From assembly GCA_015680685.1 (NCBI GenBank), contig MNCI01037673.1, positions 100,936 to 164,935 on the forward strand: a stretch of 64,000 nt of DNA, written 5' to 3'. The translations under genes and the position numbers were made by a program. Shown piece after piece: positions 24,423-36,010 of the stretch (its first letter is position 1; every line of letters begins with the position of its first letter). Below the pieces are notes generated by a model. The model made no database searches, was not told where the DNA came from, and saw nothing but the letters and a program-made list of their open reading frames with translations. The DNA is from Gnetum montanum (lineage: Eukaryota; Streptophyta; Gnetopsida; Gnetales; Gnetaceae).

Positions 24423-26900
24423 ATGGCTCCCCTTGACTTGCCCTTTATGGCATCATCACAAACCATTCAGCCATCCTTGCCCATAGTAACTGTATCAGCT
24501 CAACCATACATCCACATGAGGCCTGCATCCAAGCCTCAAAAAACTCAGGCACCTTATGTCTTACATGCTTCATTGGCATCCCTAGCATCAGTCCAATCCA
24601 CGTATGCGTTACTTCCCCCAATCACCACCCCCATAGCATGACTAATGCATCAAGAGCATCACATAGTTATGCAACTTGCAACTAGGCCATGGGTTGCACA
24701 ACTAGCCAAATAGCACATAGCATAACCAACATAGGCAACTGCAACATCTCAAGACTTAGAACAAGCATTCTAGATGATCAAAAACTTGATAGACGAGGTT
24801 AAGTGACTAAAAGCTAGCCCCTCTGAAGTGACCCTATAAGGCTTGTGGTCCCACCTCTAACTCTTCTAACTAGGGTCTCACTGCCCCAATTCACCAAATA
24901 CAATGGTGAGGGAGACCCCAACACGCATCTAGTCATGTTTAGGTTAGAGTACCTACTGTTGCAAGCATGGTCACATGTCATCATGTGCATATTCCCTTTG
25001 TCACTAACTAGCAAGCCATTAGATTGGTATCATGTATTACCTAGAAGCTCTATCTCCTCTTTGGATGACCTCTTAAGGTAATTTGTAATAATCTTCAAAT
25101 ACAACTTGAAGTTAGAGACAACATTGAACAAACTAATGTAAGTCAAGCAGAGCCACCTAAAGCCTATGTAGAAATTCATTCAATACTAGAGTGCCTTGTT
25201 AAATGAAATATGAGCGCTACTAGCTAAAACACACCTCCTAGCCATTTTTAAGGGTGTATTTAATGACTTCATAATGTTAAAATTGTATTACCTGGGCCTG
25301 TAGTCCATAAGCCAAGCCTTTGCTCAAACTAAGAGCATAGAGGACATGGTAGAAGCTAGCAAGGACCTAGCCTATGTGGCCTACAAGAACTAGCATGCAA
25401 GGGGAGACAAGAACAAGGGAAGGCTGAATTAAATAGTGGTAACTATGGCTAAATAAGCAAAAGCAACCAAACAAAGATAGGCAGTTAGGCAACCCAAAGC
25501 CTTGGCCAATAAAAAACCTACCAACTCTAGTGCTAAGATGAGCAACCAACCTACATCCTTGGTGGCCATAATGCAAGTTATTTAAAGGTCCAACCTTGAG
25601 TGCAAGGATTTCTCTAAGCACATCCCATTTCCACTAAAGCCTTCAAAGCTATTGGACCAACTGCTAAAAGTTGGATGCATCCAATACAAAAAAATGTCCA
25701 AGGATGCTTGCAAAAAACACAATAGATATTGTGAGCTACTAAGGAATCCTACTTCGGAAGCACCAAACATGCCCCTGGTCCAAAGGCATTTTAGGCTAGA
25801 TTGATTTTACCACTACCACTAATTGTCCAGCCATAGCACAAACTTCCGCCTAGCCTTGCAAGATGACCTGCAAAGGTTGATCGATAGAGGTGAGCTAGTA
25901 CTTGACACTACAAACTTGGTCAGGCCTTAAAAATATTCTATGAAGGTGTACAATAACCCTATAAATGTAGATGATGTTGGCTATGTCATAAACACTATCA
26001 ACATTGATGACAACCTAGAATTGGTATAGCAGCTATTCGTGGTTTGGGTGCCCTCTGGTAGCACAAGGGTTTCCTTGGCTCCCATGAGTTTGAGGCTCAC
26101 TTTCATCATTAGAGTGCCACCTCAAGCACCTATAACATCCTTCATACTTAGGTTTCCTCCACAATTTGCATCAACAACAATAGTTCAGTCATCCTTCATC
26201 ATCTGAGTGCCACAGCATGCTAGCCCCTCACTTGCCCAAAATCCAATAGTGACCAACGCATTGATTCCTTCCTTTCTAAGGGGTAACCTTGCTAGCAAGA
26301 TTGGTAGGCCCCTGAGGTGTCAACATAGGAGACCTAATGAGCATCTTGCAAAAAAGATGACTAGGAAACATCAAGACCAAAGAGTGTTAGGTTCACCAAA
26401 ACCAGTTCCCATATCTATGGTCCCTATGGCCGAAACAATTGAAGAGACCATGATGAGCAAATCACAAGAGAGCACTAAGGCCCCTAAACAAATCATGCAA
26501 ACAAAGCCTAAGTCACCTCCATGAGAAATTCATCTTGTAGGCTACATGGAAGAAGTCAAGGCCAATAAAAACATGGTTGATGGCAAAGACTTTATGGATG
26601 CATTAGCCCAAGTCAAAAAAGTGCTTAAGCAAAAAAACACAACATTGAGCTTATATGACCTAATCATGATCTCATCTATCCATTGTGACGCATTGGTATG
26701 GATGTTGGCCTCCATCCCTATTACGAAGGACATCCCTACAGATGAGACCTTCATACATGCAATGATGTTACCCCCCCCCCCCTACACCACAAGAATCGAG
26801 TTACACATCCCTAGCATTTTGCGATGAGGTAATCAAGGTCAATCCCGAAAGGGGTGAGGTCATAATAGCTCTAATGTTCATGACCATGAGCATTGGATAA
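24423..26900 (+). pseudogene. gag of the Tat-like element
   Basis: An open stretch starts at ATG 24423 (Ala/Pro/Ser-rich). The diagnostic gag core follows: LPQFTKYNGEGDPNTHL at about 24878-24930, then LTSKPLDWYHVLP near 25000-25040 and ISSLDDLLR near 25052. Tat gags read LPKF..YDG..DP..HL...P..W here. A zinc-binding remnant is near 25795-25900 (HSTNFRLALQDDLQRLIDRGEL), where the family has CxxHxxxxH-type spacing followed by LQDLIDRG. A Pro/Lys-rich tail runs to about 26520, then DALAQVKKVLKQK near 26600. Stops interrupt it; one is a C12 run at 26771-26782 that probably shifts the frame. Confidence 0.75.
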
Positions 26901-27480
26901 TGCAAGATTTGCAAAGTGCATGTTAATGATGGAGGAACAACAAACGTGATACCATACACCATTGTGGACAAGTTAGGCCTCATAGATCAAAATAGGCCAA
27001 CAAAAACCACATGTCTAAAATCCTTCAACAAGTCATGCATCATTGTTAGGGGCATTTTCATGATAGCTTTTGTAGTAGGGGGGAAATTCTCCACCATTGC
27101 TAAATTCATTATTGTAGAGAATTTTCTAGGCTTTAACTTAATATTGGATAGACCTTGGCTAGCCTAATTATGAGCTATCTCCTCCCCAATTCATCAAGAG
27201 ATCCACCTCCTATATGAAGGTAGTGAAGTTATCATCCATGGTGATAACATCTCTCCCTTAGCCATCAACAATGTAGACATGGAGCAAGGATCAGAGGTGG
27301 AGTTTCCTGATGATGCATCCATGGAAAAGGATGAGACTCATGAGATTGACATGATCAAAAGAGTGATAGTAGCCAATGACCTCTCAGAAGATGTCCTTTG
27401 GGTAGAATTGCCCTTTGATGTAGCAAGCGAGGGTCAAGGAGACTACCAGATAATGTAATCCAAGCCCTACATACCTCCTA
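26900..27480 (+). pseudogene. Aspartic protease region of the Tat-like element
   Basis: 26916-27167 is open and reads VNDGGTTNVIPYTIVDKLGL, then FMIAFVVGGKF and FNLILDRPWLA. Tat-lineage proteases read D.G...N..P...L..LG...GRPWL followed by a SxxHQ...LYEG block, which is also present here (SPIHQEIHLLYEG near 27185-27225). The catalytic D-S/T-G is altered to D-G-G. An acidic tail (VEFPDDASMEKDE) continues to about 27455. RT should follow directly but does not. Confidence 0.75.
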
Positions 27481-28989
27481 ACCCACACTAGGTTAGGAAG
27501 CAACTGCATGACTAAGGTACCCCCTTAGTCCAAAATGCACTAGGTGCTTACCTGCTATTTGCTTCTATGCACCCTGTATCTTACTTTTTTGCTTATGTTG
27601 CATTTGTTTCACATTAGATTAGTATGGTAGTATGTTATTTACACTTAGCTTAATTGCTTAGATTATGCATCAATTTGCTTTTTTTACATGTTTATTTACT
27701 TTGTTTATGCATTCATCTGCTTTGTCTATGCATTTTCTCATCTAGTTTACACTCTCGTAGTTATTATGCTAATGCATAAAAAACATCAAAGTGCATAAAA
27801 ATCATATAAGCAAAAATCATTAAAAAATAAAGAGAGTTAGTAATACCATTGGCCCAAAATGGTCTTAAACTATTGTAGTAGCCCAAAACAGCCTTAAACT
27901 ATTGCTTGGGCCCGAAATTGCCTTAAACTATCGCTTTGGCCTAGAATGGCCTTAAACTATCATTGTTGATCCCCTTGTTATGACTTGAAATGGCCTTAAA
28001 CTACCACCTCAGCCTACTACGACCTTAAAATTAGCAACACATGGCTCGAAATGGCCAACAACTAGCATTTTCCCTCTTGTTATGACCTTAGACTAGCATG
28101 GGGCCCATCAAGGCTTTAAATTGAAAACATACTCGCTATGGCTCGCTATGGCCTAGTATTGCTATTGTTGCATAATTCTAGGCTAGTGCATTAATTCATC
28201 ATGTAGGCATGTTAGCATAGGTTACATTATAAACATAGCAAATGTAATAAAATTGTCATATAGGGATAAAAGTTTGCACATTATACTTAGCAAATAATCA
28301 TCCACAGCAAATGTAATGTGAATAGCAATACATAGCATCAATAACATCATATACAAAAAATGTAGCAAGAAAAGTGCAATGGGAGGTACATCTAGCCATG
28401 CTCAAATAGTAGTGCTAGGTGGGGATGGAGATTTTCTTCCTCCATCGAGTCACTGGGGCCTGTAGCATTGCGTGGTATTTTCCAAAACCATCAACAAATA
28501 TGTGCAATTAGTAAATAAGCATGCATTATACAAGCTAACTTAAAACATAAAAAGCATACAGGGAGAGTCTCACGTCGGTGAGTTCTAGAGGTAACTTTCC
28601 AAGGTTGGCCTCCAAGTGGTGGAGGATCTTGGCCTCAGAAAGTTACGTCCATTCTTCCTAGCCAAAGTCATAACCCGCAAGGGTCTTACCTTTATCCATG
28701 GCGATCCATGTAGGTGGCTCTATAGAAAACGTAGTAGAAGAGGTTTCTCTAGATGGGGTGATGATCTACCTCATGGGAGAGTCACTCACAACTATACTCT
28801 GGACAAATAGGTCATATGCCTACTTCTCGTTGATTGCCTCAAGAAACATCTCAGTAACATTTGATAGACTCTTCCTGGTACCATCATAGGTATGCATTAC
28901 ACTCTTGCTTGTACTAATTCTTGTGATTCTTTTGCATCTATCCCCACCGATAAACCTTTGTGCTATAATACTTCCAATCTTGATTCTTT
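27481..28989 (+). other. Non-coding stretch with CCTTAAACTA repeats
   Basis: 27840-28110 repeats GGCCTTAAACTATC-type units about every 40-60 bp (AAAATGGTCTTAAACTA, AACAGCCTTAAACTA, AATTGCCTTAAACTA, AATGGCCTTAAACTA), followed by weaker copies. Related units occur at 37360-37660 after the Tat-like integrase. The rest is AT-rich and rich in GCATA/TAGCA words. 28400-28990 may hold the 3' end of the antisense gene, but no frame is convincing. Confidence 0.5.
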
Positions 28990-31470
28990 TGGGTAAGCAA
29001 ATCCATTTGAAGCTACTACTCTACTAGCTCCCGCATGGCCTTGTTCTTACCTTTAAGAGCTATCCAATACTTGGCATACTCAATCTCAGAGGTATGCTAG
29101 GTGCCATCTCCCCATAATCTAGCCACTATGAAGCCATATCTAGATTCAAGATCCTTGATCTTCTCATCCTGGCTAGTCATCCTCTCCTATAGTTCATGCA
29201 TGTGTTTCCACAGGTGCTCATTAATGTGCCTATAGACCCATAACAACTTTGCATAAGAAAGCATGCACTTGTTTGATGTCTTGTACATGTGACAAGATAC
29301 TTGATCAACTTCAGGAGGGAGGTTGGGTAAAGCATCCACCCTTGCCACCTTGCTTAAATCCCACTACAGCTTAGGACCTATAGGCATACAACAACCAATC
29401 AATCTTAGCTGAAAACTAAGCATTTAAGCAATAAGTAGGATAGTATAAAGCAGAATAGCACTACACACATACCTAGCTTTGGGTTCACTTGTCGTAAGTA
29501 GTCTACCATGTCCTCAACAATGCCTTCCATGAAGGTAAGTTTATCTGGCATTTCTACCCATGGCTCCATGCAATAGGTATATGTAGGACCACTAATGGGA
29601 ATATCTGATGTTGCAATACAACAATGCAATTAGCACATGACCTGACATAGCTTAAGATACTAAAGTAAACAAGGGAAGAAAGATAGCAATAAAAGTAGAG
29701 TACCTAACAAGACCTTAGGCATGAGTGCAGGGGGCTCACCTAGTTGTGTAGCATCAAACAAAGTGTTAAAATCACCCCTATCAAGGTGGAGCAACCCCTC
29801 TTCTTCCAAATACTGAAGGACCTCTACCACCTTGTGAAGATCATCTCCATGAGCTACCTCCTCCTCAACCTGAGGGAGGGCTTCCTCTGCTACCACCTCA
29901 ACCACTACCCTTGCAACCCTCTCTTATTTTTTTGCAATTAACACATATACATGTATAGCACATCATTAGCTAATTGACTGTATAGCACAAAATAAAGACA
30001 TAAAAAAATAATATATACATAAATGCAACTAAGGCATCTAAGAATCTACACATAGTAACCTACAACATCCACATGCAAGCTTTGTACCTACTTGGCTTCC
30101 TAATCTCAGGGGCAACTTTCGCTTAAGGATGTGGCCTCTTGATCTTGGCCTTTGATAGCCCCACCATCTTTGCTATGTAGTGATCCACCTTGCTCATGTC
30201 CTTAGTGCCAATTGGAGGGTCGTCACCCATACTATCACATAAATAATGCAAGTATCCCACAAGAACCTTGGTCATTACTGATAATGACTTATTGATCTCC
30301 TTTGGAGGGTCCTGCATGCATGTGGTCAAAAACATATGTTTGACACATAGCCAAGATAGCTGCTCACGATCCTTCACCATCCATTCTTCATCATCTTGCA
30401 TGACCAGAAGCTTTGTAAACCTTTACAGGTATCTTCCGAAGAATGCAAAGTGGATGTGGGACCTTACCTGGAGGTTGAATCAAAGCCGAGAAATATCTAC
30501 ATGTAGACCAGTGGCTATGTAACTGGCCCAATTAAACCTCATACCCTCTAGAAGCACCTCCTTCATCACTCATGCCTATTCCACCCCTAGGATCTTTCCT
30601 TGGAAAAGCATCTTTGGAAAGGCATGAGTGTGGAACAGAGGGTAGAGCTCTTACACCTCAGGCACATGCACATCTTTGATCGATGTGTCTTTGTAATATC
30701 AAGTGACCCCTAACCAATCCTAGATCTCCTCTTTGTGGTCCACCTTCATATTGGCCTTATCAATAATCATTAAGCCATTAGCAGGAATGCCAAAGAGATC
30801 AGCAAAGAAGACCTTGCAGAGGTCCAAAACAATCATCATGCTACGCACTTGGGTAACAAACTTCCTGATATTGCTCCTAAAGGAGTCAATGATGATGACC
30901 ATTTTGGCTAGTGGGAACCTCAAGCTAAGGGTCAAGAATAGGTCCATTAACCTAGCATTCATGAACCGAGCCATCAATACATCTGGCACTTTGTGGCATA
31001 GCCAATACTGCGTACCTTCCATGTCCCCATATTTCATGATAAGGGTGGCCTTTGTGTGACCTGTGGTGACCACCATCACCTTGGCTGAGGCAACCGTCAC
31101 TGCAACACAAAGACAAACAACATTAGCATCACATAAATAAGCCAAACTAAAGGCTACATACACAAGCAAGCACATGAGCAAAAAATGTAGGTATGCATGT
31201 GCCACAAATGAAGTGCGAAAAGGGGGTGGTGTTGTAGCCACCTCATCGGAGTTAATCACTAGTAACCACTCCTCATCTAACTAGCCATGGATCCTACATC
31301 GATCGTATGCCTTCGGGTGATGGGAGATGTAGGTCCATAAATTGTGTCCCATCTACTTAATCATGGTTGCTTGAACTTTCATGCTAGACGAGAAAACCTC
31401 TAAGGTAGTGCAGGTTTAAGGCTAGAGCATCTGGATCATCATGCAGGCCATCTTCATCAACTCTAAATCT
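28990..31470 (-). pseudogene. Antisense, intron-containing gene within Tat-like DNA
   Basis: The minus strand gives exon A 31099-30088, B 29918-29704, C 29604-29473 and D 29377 to about 28990. The introns between them (30087-29919, 29703-29605, 29472-29378; 169, 99 and 95 bp) are GT-AG and each keeps the reading frame. Exon A encodes a globular part (VRSMMIVLDLCKVFFADLFG; MRFNWASYIATGLHVDISRL; SHIHFAFFGRYL) and is broken by about six stops. B is Glu/Val-rich, and D has coiled-coil character (ERMTSQDEKIKDLESRY). An upstream exon 31468-31242 is likely: the intron 31241-31100 has a CTAAT branch-like site and a TTGTGTTGCAG acceptor, but the frame is not kept. Tat elements are known to carry antisense ORFs; whether this is one of them or a captured host gene is open. 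Function unknown. Confidence 0.55.
29605..29703 (-). other. Intron B/C of the antisense gene
   Basis: On the minus strand TTAG|GTACTC opens it and CAACATCAG|ATATTCC closes it, 99 bp and T-rich. Exon B leaves one base and exon C supplies two, giving GAT (Asp) and then IPISGP in frame. The neighbouring 95-bp intron (29472-29378, CTAG|GTATGT to CCTATAG|GTCC) is equally in frame. Confidence 0.6.
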
Positions 31471-33842
31471 GGTAATCAACCATAGAACCATTAGCAATTT
31501 AATGTGAGCAAGTAGTGACAAATACTGCATAAGCCATAGAAGCATTTACTCTCTGATGCAGTATATGATTCCAGGTGGGTTCTAAAATAGAGTATGCAAT
31601 AGCTGCATGATAAAAAATGTGTTTCTCTTGTTATAAAAAGTAAGCCCTATCATGTACCATACTCTAGATAATTGTCAAATTCCCCTAGCACCTCTTCCTA
31701 AGCCCCTTGCCCCATCAACATTAGTAGTGGACTCATTTGAGACAAACTTTATGATGCTCTAGTTAGCCTTAGGTAGCAACATCTCAGTGATATCACTAGC
31801 AACCTAAACTATCAAGTGTGATCACATGATCATACTGAACTACTATAATAGGTAATTTATAAGTTTCTAGGCTCCTAGCTGAAATCACATCACCTAAGGA
31901 TCCACTAGCAAATCAAGTGCAAGGGTCTTTGGGATAGGTTTGCTCATGCAACACAGGATACCCCACAAGCTCAGCCACGATCAAAATGGGTTTTAGCGAC
32001 ACCTTGCAATCATTAAGCAACATGAAAAGCATTAGAATACACACATAGATGCAATATTTTGATATACATATTACAAATTATTAACATCAATTAGCAAAAA
32101 TGCCTAATTTTGACAATACACCCTAGGGCCTCATGAGTATGAGATGTCAATTAACTTATTTGGCACACTTGGCACTCATATGGATATAGCACTTTTTTTA
32201 GGATTAACATCATGCATGATTGAAAAAATGTTTACTAACTTTGGACTACCCCAATGGAGACCATAGTCCCAAAAATAAACATTTTGTTAAACATATTCCC
32301 TGCAACTATCCTCTCAATGCATAGAGAGTGTACTCTCATAGTAGTGGAGAGAGTGATTTTAGACTATGGTCATGAAGAGCATAGTCTCACATAGCATCAC
32401 ACTCATCACACCCACCAAGTCCCCCAATGGCCCTCCCTCTCCTTCATAGCCACCACCCTAGGCACAGCCCCTAAAGCTCCAAAATCTGACTCACGACACT
32501 AATAGCCCTACACCTACAATCTAAGCATAGTCTACAAGGTTTTTCTCTACAACAAAAAAATAACAAACAAGGGAGAAAATTGTGTGTGTAGAGAATGAAA
32601 AATTGGGTTTTTGTCTTGCCCCCATGCTGTTGTTGAAACCTCAAGCATTGATTGCAGTCATGCTGTAGCATGCAGTACATGGGGCCTTAAGCTTCGCATC
32701 CCAAAACAAAAACAAAAACAAAATGACATGTGATAGTTGTCATAGCCCTTACAACTACACCATAATGTGCAATGCATGAGGTCCTAAGCCCTGTGGCCCA
32801 AAACAAATAAAAATGAACAACGATGTACAATGGTAGCTGCAACCCCTTGCAACTACACTATGATGCATGATAACAACCGCAACCCCCTACGATCCTACTG
32901 TGGTGCACAATGGTAGCCATGGTCCTTGTGGCTATGTCATAAAGTGAGATATGCAGGGCCCTAACCTTGAACATCCAAATAAATAGACACAAAAAATCCT
33001 CCTTGCAAGCAAAATCCTCCCTACAAGAAATGCCCTCCCTACCACTACATTGCATCGAAAACAGTCCATAGCCACAATAGCCACTGCCATGGCAAGGCAC
33101 ACAAGGTGGTCCTATGGGACTATGCTCCCATCAAACCTTGAAAAAATAAAAAATAAACAAGAAAATGAAAGAAAGGGATAGTGTAGTTAGTGTACTTAGG
33201 TGACACTAACGACCTCCTCTCCTCCACGTGTGCTTGCGATAAGCAACTCAGTGCTTTCTCTCCCTTAGCAATGTTCACTAGCCCTGAGTGAAGGTGTGTA
33301 CTATGATGCATCATCTTCCCTAGGAATATGCTCTCCACTAGTAGCAAAGGTAGAAGTAGCAGTAAGACTACGCTCTCAATGTTGTGTTAAAGGTAATGAA
33401 AATGACAAGTTACCATGTTAAAACTATGCTTATATATCCTTTCAGAGTCATTTAATGATCCACCAACCTAGGACTATGTTCACCACCAAACACCCAGTGG
33501 AGAGCATAGTTGGGTGAGAGTGTATTCAATCATACTTAGCCCAAAACCACAATTTTTCACTACCCTGCAAACACGTAAGTCAATTCCACTTCCAAGCATG
33601 ACTAGCCCTCCTTGGAATGGCATGTTTGGTGCATCCACAGCCTGCCAAGGCCTAAAATGGCATGTACGTGGCTTGCCGAGGCCTAAAACTAGCACAAATA
33701 CATTTATTTCCCATAGAAACTTACATGCATGCTTAAGAAAATTTCATTGGATTACTTTTTTTTTCATTCATGCACGTTAACTTTGTTAAAATAGGTGCCA
33801 CTTGATATTTTTCTAGTTTATTTTGCAAGAAGATGACACACT
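31471..33842. other. LTR-like and repeat-rich stretch upstream of Tat RT
   Basis: A further minus-strand exon may lie at 31658-32010 (AELVGYPVLHEQTYPKD), with a donor-like TATG|GTACAT and an acceptor TTACCAG at 31470. 32260-32400 and 33363-33530 contain the same GAGAGCATAGTC / GACTATGCTCTC words as 21760-23730, so this may be LTR or leader of a second Tat copy. 32735-32945 is an imperfect tandem repeat with a unit near 60 bp (GCAACCCCTTGCAACTACAC). No protein-coding frame is convincing. Confidence 0.4.
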
Positions 33843-35480
33843 ATGCATGAGCAGATCTTCTCACCTTTGGTCCTCATATGGCCTCATGGTGACATTAAGC
33901 AATGCATTAACCCTCATTGCCTAAACCTTGAGCCTACAGCCTATAATGAGTACATAGTATCCATAGAAGCACCACTAGATTGGCTTGACCATCTAGTTAA
34001 GGCCCTCAACCTAGAGGTAGGGGATGTCATAGAGGATCCCCTTATCGAGATCCCTGTGGCAACACACAATGAAAAAGCGAGAACATTAAAACTAAGTTCC
34101 TTGCTAAAATCCTAGCACACTCACAACATTGCTAAAGTACTTAATGATAACATCAAAGCATTTGCATAGTCATATGAGAACATGCCAGGCCTAGATCCCT
34201 AGCTAGTCTAACATAACATCATCCTTGATCCTTGCATTAAACTAGTTAAGCAAAAAGCGTGTAAGGTTAGACCTAAGGTGGCGCTGGTAGTCTGTGATGA
34301 GATCACCAAGCTTTAGAAAGTTGGTTTCATTCATGTTGTTTACTATGTAGACTAGGTCTCCAACATCATGGTTATGCCCAAGAAAAATGAAAGTATACAC
34401 ATTTGCATAGACTTCAGAGACCTAAATAAGGCAACCATCAAAGATGACTTTCCATTGCCCAATATCAATCAACTAATCAATACCACGACTGGACATGTCT
34501 TGTTGTCCTTTATGGATGAGTTCTTGAGCTACAACCAGATTAGGATCAACCCTAAGCACCAGCTTAGTACAACCTTCATGAACCCCCTAGGATATGTTTT
34601 GCTACATAATGATTCCTTTTGAACTAAGGAACATAAGAGTAGCACACCAACGAACAATGACATACATCTTTAGTGACTACATGCTTAGTTTACTCAATGA
34701 CTACATAATTGATAATGCAGTTAAGTCCAACGTGGTCCACAACCACACAAATGACTTAGACTTAGTGCTTAAACGTTGCCTAAAACACAAGCTTAGGTTA
34801 AACCCCAAGATGTGTGTTTTTCGCATCAAGATGGGTAGGATGCTAGGCTTTGTAGTATCTGAAGTAGGTATCTGTGTAGATTCTGACAAGGTTAAGTTCA
34901 TAACTAATTTAGTGCCATCAACTAACCTTAAGGAGATATGAAGATTGTAGGGTAGAGTACATTTCACATGCAGGTTTGTCGCCTAGTTAATCGATAAGCT
35001 ACAACTGATGCAACATTTGCTTAAGAAAGGAGCCCACTTTGAGTGGACAACTCAATGCCAATAAGCATTTGAAAACATTAAGCAAAAGCTAGTACAACTA
35101 TCTATGGTTCACCCTCCATAAGGAGATAAGCCTTTTTACATTTACCTTGTCACTTCTAACACGTCCATCACTTCTTTACTTTGTCGAAAGTAAAATGATG
35201 GCATAGGGGTCCCAATATACTACCTAAGCCATGCATTAGTAGCCCATGAAATGAGATATAACAACGTGGAAAAGTATTGCCTTTCCCTAGTCTTCTCACT
35301 AAAGAAGTGAAGGCATTACCTCTTCCACAACCAAGTTAACATCATTTACAAGAACAATGTACTCTGAGCTATAACAACAAATATCTACAAAAGTAGTTAC
35401 ATCGCATAATGAAAAGTAATAATAGTTGAGTTTGACCTACACTATGTTGTACAAGCCTCAATGAAAGGTCAAGCTATAGC
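33843..35480 (+). pseudogene. Reverse transcriptase and RNase H of Tat-like element
   Basis: 33843-34115 is the pre-RT spacer (PLDWLDHLVKALN). Near 34150-34210 comes FA-stop-SYENMPGLDP, the typical start of Tat RT. Then VKQKACKVRPKVA, NIMVMPKKN, HICIDFRDLNKATIKDDFPLPNI (34398-34465) and LSFMDEFLSYNQIRI. The YVDD box is altered to YIIDN near 34700-34715, losing the second Asp. KLRLNPKMCVFRIKMGRMLGF (34790-34850) is well kept. RNase H follows to about 35460 (YLSHALVAHEMRYNN-like text near 35220-35270). Frameshifts lie near 34620 and 34940. Confidence 0.8.
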
Positions 35481-36010
35481 TGCATAACTCATGGCTTCAC
35501 TAATAGATGATCAAGCTACCATAGACCATGAGTTCCCAAACAAGCATGTTAGCAATATTAGCCAAGTGCTCGAGAATTATGAGGCACTCCTACATTTTGA
35601 TAGAGCTTCAACCTCTCGAGGGGGTAGCACTATTGCTATTAGCATGTTTCCCTCCATGGAGATCCAACCCTTCGAATATCATTTTACATTTCCTTATACC
35701 AAGAACATGGTGAAGTATGAAGGTCTTGTCCAAGGCATCCTTATAGCACGTGACCTAGGGATCCAATGCATAGTGACCTGAGATGATTCACAACTAGTGG
35801 TCAATTAGGTAACAAAGGTTTATATCTACAAAGCACAACATTTATAGCCTTACTACGACCTGGCAAAACACTTACTCCAACACTTTGTAGTTATTGATGT
35901 CTAACATGCTCCCTGAAGCAAAAATGCCATTGCTGACACACTTGCAACATTAGCCCTTAGCATAGCACCTAGCATGTTCAACACATTTCCCACCTTAGTT
36001 GTAGATTGCA
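35481..36010 (+). pseudogene. Second (archaeal-type) RNase H of Tat-like element
   Basis: 35491-35781 is open: LLHFDRASTSRGGSTIAISMF, FPYTKNMVKYEGLVQGI, ARDLGIQCIVT. Then come DDSQLVVNQVTKVY and KNAIADTLATLAL. The pattern W..YFDGAS...GAGV...TNN.AEYEALI.GL..A...G....GDSQLVV..V is that of the additional RNase H that marks the Tat lineage. First acidic residue Asp and the Glu of YEGL are kept. It is broken by a TGA at 35779-35781. Confidence 0.75.

Noticed and set aside
31100-31241. Hydrophobic N-terminal extension of the antisense gene product
   Set aside because: It has intron features (CTAAT, T-rich tract, TTGCAG) and is better read as intron, although that junction does not keep the frame.
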